This document shows positions 6,046 through 11,950 of a stretch of 11,950 nt of DNA, piece by piece. A program made the position numbers and the translations under genes. The stretch lies in contig WQRN01000004.1 of the NCBI GenBank assembly GCA_009786715.1, forward strand, positions 36,617-48,566, read 5' to 3'. The notes under the pieces were generated by a model that was not told the origin of the DNA, ran no database searches, and saw only the letters and a program-made list of their open reading frames with translations. Each line of letters begins with the position of its first letter. Position 1 is the stretch's first letter. The stretch comes from Treponema sp. GTDB taxonomy: Bacteria; Spirochaetota; Spirochaetia; Treponematales; Breznakiellaceae.

Positions 6046-8789
6046 TTTGTGTAGTCTTCGATCGCCTTTACAGCTTCATCAAATTCACTGTGAATTAAAA
6101 ACCCTGATAAAATATCCAGATGTTCTTTAACAGCTTCAGGCCAGGAGTTTTCCTTAAGCCGGCTTAAAGTATCTTTGGCTGCCTTTTTGTTGTAAATAGA
6201 ACACGCGTCGCGTATTTCAAGAAGTTTTCCTTTTAATAAAGAAAAATCTCCTTCGCTGCTTTTTTCTTTTTCCTGTATTTTAGTTTCAAATCTGTAAATT
6301 ACGCCGTATAGCGATTCTAAAAAAGCGGGAAGCTCCGTTAAAATAATTTTAATATCTTTTTCGCGTCCGGCATGCTCAAGCTTCGACGCTTCTTCGGAAA
6401 GATCTTTTTCGCCTACATTCGCAAGAGCGCTCTTCATGGCGTGAATATTAATAACAAGCATGGAAAGATCATCCGACCTGCGGCACTTGTTAATGAAAAT
6501 CGCTTCCATTACAGCCGCGGCTTTCTTCGCATCACGGATAAAAAATTCCGCTAATTGCGGCTCAACAGCCTGTTGATTTATCCCGTTAACAAGATTTTCC
6601 TTTTGTTTGCGCGCGGCTTCCACAATTTCGGAAGGATATTTATCGCGAACCATCCTGTTAAGAGTCATATTCAGCTGCCTTATATCAATCGGCTTGGAAA
6701 TAAATTCGTCAAAACCGCTTTTAATAAACATTTCCGCCTGCCCCGTAAGAGCGTTTGCTGTTAACGCGACAACCGGTTTTGTATAACCAAGACTGCGGAT
6801 AATTTTTGTAGCTTCAATGCCGTCCATTTTCGGCATCATGTGATCCATAAAGATTATATCGTATTCGGCGCCTTCCCTTATTTTTTCGATTGTTTCAAAA
6901 CCGCTTATTGCGGTATCAATTGAAAGACCGTACGGCGCCATAAGACCTTTAGCGACATACAGATTTGTTTCCACATCATCAACGATTAAAACGCGTCCGT
7001 ACGGCATAAACTCGCGCTTTATCTGCACTGTTTTAATCTTAAGCGCGTTGGCGGCATTTAGCTGCATCAGGTTATCTGCTATATCCCTGCCGATCGGCTC
7101 GCAATCAACGCATTTTTGCGGCAGATATATTGTAAATACAGAACCCACTCCGGGTGTGCTTTCAATTTCAATTTGCCCGTTCATCATCCGCAAAAGGTTG
7201 CGGGTAATGTTCATTCCAAGTCCGGTTCCTTCGGTTTTCCGGTTTGCTTCCATATTAAAACGCGCGTATTCGCTTCCCAGTTTTTTAACCTGATCGGCTG
7301 TCATACCCTGCCCGGTATCGCTGATGCGGAAAACAAGAGTTACATTGTTGTCCGCGCCTGAATCATTGTTCCGTGAATAAACCTTAAGGCCTATCATGCC
7401 TTCGTGCGTATATTTAAACGCATTAGAAAGAATGTTATTCAAAATCTGTTTAATGCGAAGCTCGTCTCCTGTCAGCATAACGGGAACATTTTCATCAACG
7501 CTAAGTTTAAATTCGATGGGCTTACTTTCGTAGCGCATCATGTTTAATTGAACAGTATCGTGAATCAAGCTTGCGATATCATATTGAGCGAGCATTAATT
7601 CCAGTTTTCCGGCTTCAATTTTTGAAAGGTCGAGTATATCGTTTATAATGCCGAGCAGAAGATCCGCGGAATTGTAAATTCTTTCAAGAGCCTCTTTTGT
7701 AACCTGCGGCAGCATATCATCCTGAAGCTGAATTTCAGTTATTCCCAAAATCGCGTTCATCGGCGTTCTGATTTCATGGCTCATTTTCGCGAGGAACTCG
7801 CTCTTTGCTTTGCTGCTTTCTTCGGCTATTTCCGCCTTGCGCATTTCCGCTATCATCGCTTTTTGCTCGCGCAGATCGCGTATATATTCCGTAACAGTAA
7901 ATTCACCTTTATATTTTACACGGATACAAATAATTTCTGTCGGGATCTGCTCTCCGTTCAATTTTTGATGCATCCATTCAAAGCGGCTGTAACCTTCTTC
8001 CAGCGCTTTGCCGACTAAAGCCTGCCCTTTTTCTCCCGATGGAATTCCGTCAGGCTGCAATTCAGGAGACAACTGCACAAAGTTATCGATAAACTCCTGC
8101 TTATCGATCATGTCAAACATTTTAACAGCTTCGTAATTACAGTCGATTAATGAAAGGTCTTTATCCCAAAAAATTGTGCAGAAGGGAGCCGCGTCGATCA
8201 TAATCTGAGTGCGCTCATCGGCTTCGCGCATTTTAATCGTTTGAAGATTGCGGTTAACGGCGGTACACATCATAAGACCGGCGGAAGTTAAAATGTTGAT
8301 TTCTTCGCTGATGAAAGTGCGTTCGCGCTGGCAGTCATCAATGCTGAAAAGCCCCCAAAAATCGCCTTCCAGAAACATGGGGATAATAACGATGGATTTC
8401 ATTTCGTAATAACTTAAAAAATCCCTGTCCGATTCCGGCAATTCCGACAAAGGAGCGTTAATATTATTGCCAAGTAAAAATTGTTTTTCCCATTCTTTTT
8501 TCAAACTGTAGGGGAAATGCAGACCATAAGGAATTTGCCGGCACCCTTTTCCGTAATCGCTGAGCCATTCGTAGCGTAAAACAAAATGGCGCTCGTCGTT
8601 GATTGTTTCATTACGCCAAATTTGAACGCGATCCACTTCCAAACAGCGTCCGACAAGCTCAAAACTTTTTATTATTGTTGTTTCAAAAGAAACATTTTCG
8701 TTCCTTGCAAGCAGAATTGTGGCAGCGGTATTTACCGTGTCAAGCAAACGAGTTTGTCTTTCAAGAGCTTTGTCATTGCCGCTAAACAT
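6036..8789 (-). CDS. Soluble hybrid histidine kinase (GAF-PAS-HK-REC-Hpt)
   Basis: This 917-residue multi-domain kinase has no membrane segment and so should sense a cytoplasmic signal. In order: a GAF domain (about 20-180); a PAS domain (about 190-310); a short coiled coil; HisKA with H338 in MSHEIRTPMN; a HATPase with N456, DTGQGM (491-496) and GTGLGM (521-526); a linker with a CVDC motif (560-563); a receiver domain with D604/D605, phospho-acceptor D649 and K699; an Hpt domain with H783 in HAMKSALANVG; and a helical tail (about 842-917) of unknown role. All phosphorelay residues (His338, Asp649, His783) are present, so phosphate can pass internally and leave from Hpt. The start codon overlaps the HD-GYP gene's end by 8 nt, with AAGGG (complement of 8799-8803) as ribosome binding site, making that regulator the obvious recipient. 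The signal bound by GAF or PAS cannot be read from sequence. Confidence 0.95.
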   Translation of the reverse strand: MFSGNDKALERQTRLLDTVNTAATILLARNENVSFETTIIKSFELVGRCLEVDRVQIWRNETINDERHFVLRYEWLSDYGKGCRQIPYGLHFPYSLKKEWEKQFLLGNNINAPLSELPESDRDFLSYYEMKSIVIIPMFLEGDFWGLFSIDDCQRERTFISEEINILTSAGLMMCTAVNRNLQTIKMREADERTQIMIDAAPFCTIFWDKDLSLIDCNYEAVKMFDMIDKQEFIDNFVQLSPELQPDGIPSGEKGQALVGKALEEGYSRFEWMHQKLNGEQIPTEIICIRVKYKGEFTVTEYIRDLREQKAMIAEMRKAEIAEESSKAKSEFLAKMSHEIRTPMNAILGITEIQLQDDMLPQVTKEALERIYNSADLLLGIINDILDLSKIEAGKLELMLAQYDIASLIHDTVQLNMMRYESKPIEFKLSVDENVPVMLTGDELRIKQILNNILSNAFKYTHEGMIGLKVYSRNNDSGADNNVTLVFRISDTGQGMTADQVKKLGSEYARFNMEANRKTEGTGLGMNITRNLLRMMNGQIEIESTPGVGSVFTIYLPQKCVDCEPIGRDIADNLMQLNAANALKIKTVQIKREFMPYGRVLIVDDVETNLYVAKGLMAPYGLSIDTAISGFETIEKIREGAEYDIIFMDHMMPKMDGIEATKIIRSLGYTKPVVALTANALTGQAEMFIKSGFDEFISKPIDIRQLNMTLNRMVRDKYPSEIVEAARKQKENLVNGINQQAVEPQLAEFFIRDAKKAAAVMEAIFINKCRRSDDLSMLVINIHAMKSALANVGEKDLSEEASKLEHAGREKDIKIILTELPAFLESLYGVIYRFETKIQEKEKSSEGDFSLLKGKLLEIRDACSIYNKKAAKDTLSRLKENSWPEAVKEHLDILSGFLIHSEFDEAVKAIEDYTNQI

Positions 8790-9807
8790 TAACCTGCGCC
8801 CTTACATCCCTGAATAAATCCCTTGCTTCAAAAAACACTTTGGCGATTTTCGGATCATAATGAGTTCCGGCATTTTCCATAATGATCTGCACTGCTTCAT
8901 CATCTGTAAACGCTTTTTTATACGGTCGTTCTGATACAAGGGCATCGTATACGTCTACAATCGCCATGATACGTCCCTGTAAGGGGATCTCTTCTCCTTT
9001 AAGCCTGTTCGGATAACCTTTGCCGTCCCATCGTTCATGATGGCTTCCGGCAAACAATCTTGCGTTACGCAAAAATTCGCCCTCGCCTGTCTGAGCGATA
9101 ATTTTATCGATTATCCGCTCTCCTTCATGAGCATGAGTTTTCATTATTTCATATTCATCGTCCGTAAGTTTTCCCGGTTTATTAACAATAATATCGGTAA
9201 TGGAAATTTTCCCAAGGTCGTGCATCCGCGCCGAAGAGATTATTTTATCAATATCCCAGTCGCCGATCTCGTCTTTGTAAACTTCCCTTTTTTTCATTTC
9301 ACTGATTAAAATTTTTATATAAGCGGAAGTTCTTTCGATATGTCCGCCTGTACCCTTATCCCTGCTTTCTACAATATTCGCGAGAACTGATACAATACTG
9401 TTTTGAAGCCTGTTTAACTGCGATGTCCTTTCGCGGATTATATCGTCAATCTCAAGATGGGTTTTTATACGATTTAAAAGCACGGGAGTAGAAAACGGCT
9501 TTGTAACAAAATCTATAGCGCCCATTTCAAAGCCGTGTACCTCTACAATTGGGTCGTTTCTGCCGGTTAAAAAAATTACGGGAATATTAGACCATACCGT
9601 ATCGGACTTTAATTTGCGGAGCGTATCAAAACCGTCCATTCCCGGCATTTCAATATCCAAAAGGATTAGATCCGGAAGCATTTTTTCCAAAAGCGCGAAC
9701 ATTTTATCGGAGGAAGCCATTGTCATAACCCGATAATTGTTGTCCAGCGCAGCTTCAGCCATGGAAAGGTTTGTATCGCTGTCATCGACCACAAAAATAG
9801 TCTTCAT
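8782..9807 (-). CDS. HD-GYP response regulator, probable c-di-GMP phosphodiesterase
   Basis: From the chosen start the protein has 341 residues: a receiver domain (1-120) and an HD-GYP domain (about 135-335). The receiver has D8/D9, phospho-acceptor D51 in LLDIEMPGMDG, T81 and K103. The HD-GYP motifs are complete: GGHIERT with H156, HDLGK with H196/D197, H225 in KTHAHEG, HH at 256-257, DGKGYP (261-266) and D285 in VDVYDAL. Hydrolysis of cyclic-di-GMP is therefore likely, switched by phosphorylation. The frame is open to an upstream ATG at 9837, which would add ten residues (MGCFLYYTYK), but receiver domains normally begin as MKTIFVVDD and that ATG lies just after the nifJ terminator. Start 9807 is therefore preferred. 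Neither ATG has a Shine-Dalgarno. It overlaps the hybrid kinase gene by 8 nt (ATGTTTAG), so the two are co-translated and probably act as one pathway. Confidence 0.93.
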   Translation of the reverse strand: MKTIFVVDDSDTNLSMAEAALDNNYRVMTMASSDKMFALLEKMLPDLILLDIEMPGMDGFDTLRKLKSDTVWSNIPVIFLTGRNDPIVEVHGFEMGAIDFVTKPFSTPVLLNRIKTHLEIDDIIRERTSQLNRLQNSIVSVLANIVESRDKGTGGHIERTSAYIKILISEMKKREVYKDEIGDWDIDKIISSARMHDLGKISITDIIVNKPGKLTDDEYEIMKTHAHEGERIIDKIIAQTGEGEFLRNARLFAGSHHERWDGKGYPNRLKGEEIPLQGRIMAIVDVYDALVSERPYKKAFTDDEAVQIIMENAGTHYDPKIAKVFFEARDLFRDVRAQVNV

Positions 9808-9813
9808 CTTATA

Positions 9814-9843
9814 AGTATAATACAAAAAACAGCCCATTGGTAA
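9814..9843 (-). promoter_or_regulatory. Candidate promoter of the HD-GYP/hybrid kinase operon
   Basis: Read on the minus strand, TTACCA (9843-9838) and TATACT (9819-9814) are spaced by 18 nt and match consensus at 4/6 and 5/6. The -10 ends 6 nt before the ATG at 9807, so the transcript would start at or beside the start codon. This agrees with the lack of a ribosome binding site. The -35 box overlaps the last bases of the nifJ terminator's U-tract. Confidence 0.45.
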
Positions 9844-9844
9844 T

Positions 9845-9875
9845 AAAAAAAGCCCCCAATCAAGGATCGGGGGCT
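9845..9875 (-). terminator. Intrinsic terminator of nifJ
   Basis: On the minus strand AGCCCCC (9875-9869) pairs with GGGGGCT (9857-9851). The inner bases GATC and GATT extend the pairing to 11 bp, including one G-U pair, around a 3-nt loop. A run of T follows directly (9850-9845). The hairpin begins 23 nt after the nifJ stop. There is no T-run on the plus side, so it acts in one direction. Confidence 0.9.
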
Positions 9876-9898
9876 TCCAACCGGGTTAAATAATCAAT

Positions 9899-11950
9899 TT
9901 AAAACGGTCTTTCCGATAAATACTTGTATTCTTTGAAAATACGTTCAGCCTGTTTCTTAGCTTTTGCGAGTAACATATCGGCGCGCGCAGGATTGGCGGC
10001 TTTAAGGCTCTTAAAGCGCACTTCTTTGTACATAAAATCTTCGATCGCTGTTGTCGCTTCTTTGGAATCGAGCTGGAAGGGGTTTTTGCCCTGATCTTTC
10101 AATCTTGGGTCGTAGCGGTACAGCGGCCACAGACCGCTTGTAACTGCCGCTTTGCCCTGCTCAAGTCCCTTACTCATGTCGATGCCGTGGTTAATACAAT
10201 GCGAGTATGCGATAATCAAAGACGGTCCGTCGTAGGATTCGGCTTCGCGGAACGCCTTGATAACCTGATTCATATTTGCGCCTAACGAGATTTTGGCGAC
10301 ATAAACATAGCCGTAACTCATGGCAATCATGCCGAGGTCTTTCTTTGTATTTTCTTTTCCGGCAGCGGCGAATTTTGCTATTGCGCCGACAGGAGTTGAT
10401 TTTGACATCTGACCGCCTGTGTTTGAATAAACTTCGGTATCCATACAAAGCAGGTTGACGTTTTTACCGGAGGCAAGAACGTGGTCCAGTCCGCCGAAAC
10501 CGATGTCGTAAGCCCAGCCGTCGCCGCCGAAGCCCCAAACAGATCTCTTTATAAAGTGGTCTGCAAGAGAGAGCAGCATTTTCGCTGTCGGCTTGTTTTC
10601 CTTCTTAAGCGCGGCTTTAAGCTCATCAACATTTTTGCGCTGTTCACTGATAGCGGCTTCGTTTTCCTGCTTGTTGGAAAGCAGTTTGTCGATGATTGCA
10701 GCGGCGATGCCTTCGCTCTTTGCTTTTTCTCCCATTTCGCGGGCGTGGATCGCGAGCTTGTCGCTTGTAAGCCTGAAACCAAGAGCAAATTCCGCTGTGT
10801 CTTCAAACAGGGAGTTAGACCATGCAGGGCCTCTTCCTTCGGCGTTTTTACAATACGGAGTTGTCGGCAAGTTACCGCCGTAGATTGACGAACAGCCTGT
10901 GGCGTTTGCGATAAGAGCGCGATCACCGAAAAGCTGAGACATCAATTTAATGTAGGGTGTTTCACCGCATCCGCCGCAAGCGCCTGAGAATTCAAACAAC
11001 GGGCGTTTGTAAGCGAGCGCTTTAGGATTGCTCAGTTCGCCGTCCGCCGGAGTTTCAGGCAAGCAAAGGAAGTAATCCCAAATTGCTGCCTGTTCAGCGT
11101 GGAGTTCGGGATCATCAGAGTAAGATTTATAAGTGAGAGGCGAAGGACTTCCGTCGCCTTTGCACATCGGGCACGCTGTAAAACAAGCGCCGCATTCATA
11201 GCAGTCTTCGCAGGCGATAACCAGCGTAGCTTTTTTGCCTTCAACAGCTTTGGGTTTAACTTCGGCAGTCTGGAAACCTTTAGGCGCTTTCGCAACCTGA
11301 TCGGCTGTAAGATTTTTCATGCGGATACAGGCGTGCGGGCAGACAACTGTACAAATACCGCACTGGGTGCAAACATCGGGATTCCAAATCGGAACGCGTT
11401 CCGCAACCGAGCGTTTTTCATACTGGGTTGTAGCTGTGGGGAATGTTCCGTCTTCCGGGATTTTACTGACAGGCAGCGAATCGCCGTTCTGGAAGGAAAC
11501 TGTTCCAAGCACTTCTTTGATAAAAGGGTCTTTCGCGTGAGCAAAAGGCACTTTCATCTTGTGATTGCCTTCTGTGCTTGAAGGATACTTCACTTCTTCT
11601 ACAGCGCCTAACGCAGCGTCAACTGTCTTGTAGTTCTTTTCTACAACGTCCGCGCCTTTTTTGCCGTATGAATGTTCGATATGCTCTTTCATCAATTTTA
11701 CGGCTTCGGCTTCCTGCAATACGCCAGAAATTTTAAAATAAGCAGCCTGCATAACTGTGTTGATGCGGTTGCCCATTCCGGTAGAGCGGGCAATGTGAGC
11801 GCCGTCAATAACGAAGAACTTCAGTTTTTTCTCGATGATTTTTTTCTGCACTTCGTTGGGAAGTTCTTTCCAAACATCCGCCGCTTTGTAAGGGCTGTTA
11901 AGAAGGAATGTTCCGCCGTCTTTAAGTTTGGAAAGCATGTCGTACATTTC
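9899..11950 (-). CDS. nifJ: Pyruvate:ferredoxin (flavodoxin) oxidoreductase, C-terminal part
   Basis: This enzyme oxidises pyruvate with CoA to acetyl-CoA and CO2 and passes the electrons to ferredoxin or flavodoxin, a core step in anaerobic fermentation. The last 683 codons are visible. The frame stays open to the right edge and the N-terminal half lies outside, so the ATG at 11947 is internal. Numbering from that Met, two ferredoxin-type 4Fe-4S motifs are present: C193-C196-C199-C203 and C249-C252-C255-C259. The thiamine diphosphate domain has GDG at 475-477 and N509. The proximal cluster cysteines C324, C327, C352 and C584 have nearly the same spacing as in the Desulfovibrio africanus enzyme. 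After C584 only 98 residues remain, so the long C-terminal extension of that enzyme appears absent. The gene ends at its own terminator and is functionally separate from the signalling genes beyond it. Confidence 0.97.
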   Translation of the reverse strand, partial: EMYDMLSKLKDGGTFLLNSPYKAADVWKELPNEVQKKIIEKKLKFFVIDGAHIARSTGMGNRINTVMQAAYFKISGVLQEAEAVKLMKEHIEHSYGKKGADVVEKNYKTVDAALGAVEEVKYPSSTEGNHKMKVPFAHAKDPFIKEVLGTVSFQNGDSLPVSKIPEDGTFPTATTQYEKRSVAERVPIWNPDVCTQCGICTVVCPHACIRMKNLTADQVAKAPKGFQTAEVKPKAVEGKKATLVIACEDCYECGACFTACPMCKGDGSPSPLTYKSYSDDPELHAEQAAIWDYFLCLPETPADGELSNPKALAYKRPLFEFSGACGGCGETPYIKLMSQLFGDRALIANATGCSSIYGGNLPTTPYCKNAEGRGPAWSNSLFEDTAEFALGFRLTSDKLAIHAREMGEKAKSEGIAAAIIDKLLSNKQENEAAISEQRKNVDELKAALKKENKPTAKMLLSLADHFIKRSVWGFGGDGWAYDIGFGGLDHVLASGKNVNLLCMDTEVYSNTGGQMSKSTPVGAIAKFAAAGKENTKKDLGMIAMSYGYVYVAKISLGANMNQVIKAFREAESYDGPSLIIAYSHCINHGIDMSKGLEQGKAAVTSGLWPLYRYDPRLKDQGKNPFQLDSKEATTAIEDFMYKEVRFKSLKAANPARADMLLAKAKKQAERIFKEYKYLSERPF

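Noticed and set aside
6082..6096. 15-nt palindrome AATTCAC-T-GTGAATT
   Set aside because: It lies inside the hybrid kinase coding sequence and is away from any start. A palindrome of this size is expected about once by chance in 12 kb, and no T-run makes it a terminator.
9808..9837. Ten-residue N-terminal extension of the HD-GYP regulator from ATG 9837
   Set aside because: The receiver fold begins at MKTIFVVDD, the extension sits directly after the nifJ terminator without a ribosome binding site, and it would cover the likely -10 box.
10481..11581. Plus-strand open frames of 135 and 160 codons opposite nifJ
   Set aside because: Both are antisense to conserved Fe-S and TPP-binding regions of PFOR. 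Their Cys/Phe/Arg-rich products look like reverse-complement shadows.

Overview
The window looks like ordinary chromosome from an anaerobic, fermentative bacterium. My best guess is a treponeme-like spirochaete. This rests on the combination of a bifunctional HPr kinase with HPr, an NtrY/NtrC-type pair, large soluble GAF-PAS hybrid kinases, an HD-GYP response regulator and a long pyruvate:ferredoxin oxidoreductase, together with moderate AT-richness. The placement is an inference, because there is no rRNA or other firm marker in the window. No mobile elements, tRNAs, rRNAs, CRISPR arrays or phage genes were seen, and no stretch over 300 bases lacks a gene.

Plus strand, 60-6045: six tightly packed genes, with gaps of 14, 5, -1, 3 and 1 nt. 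In order they are hprK, ptsH, an NtrY-like membrane sensor kinase, an NtrC-like sigma-54 activator, lexA and holA. They probably form one transcription unit that combines metabolic-state sensing (HprK/HPr), sigma-54 two-component control, the SOS repressor and the clamp-loader delta subunit. An extended -10 element inside the activator gene could give lexA-holA their own promoter.

Minus strand, 11950-6036: the C-terminal part of nifJ (PFOR) runs in from the right edge and ends at a strong intrinsic terminator. An HD-GYP response regulator follows, overlapping by 8 nt a 917-residue soluble hybrid kinase (GAF-PAS-HisKA-HATPase-REC-Hpt). The pair reads as one phosphorelay whose output would be cyclic-di-GMP hydrolysis. 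The hybrid kinase gene meets holA tail to tail with a 10-nt overlap, leaving no intergenic space between the two operons.

The observations most worth a second look are these. The two apparent operon-leading genes, hprK and the HD-GYP gene, share an almost identical 15-nt start context, with a -10-like hexamer exactly 6 nt before ATG and no Shine-Dalgarno, which suggests leaderless mRNAs. holA carries a correctly phased dnaX-type slippery heptamer followed by an immediate -1 stop. The sigma-54 activator has GAFTDA instead of GAFTGA. The mixed operon content is also unusual. I did not find a clearly new defence or mobile system here.
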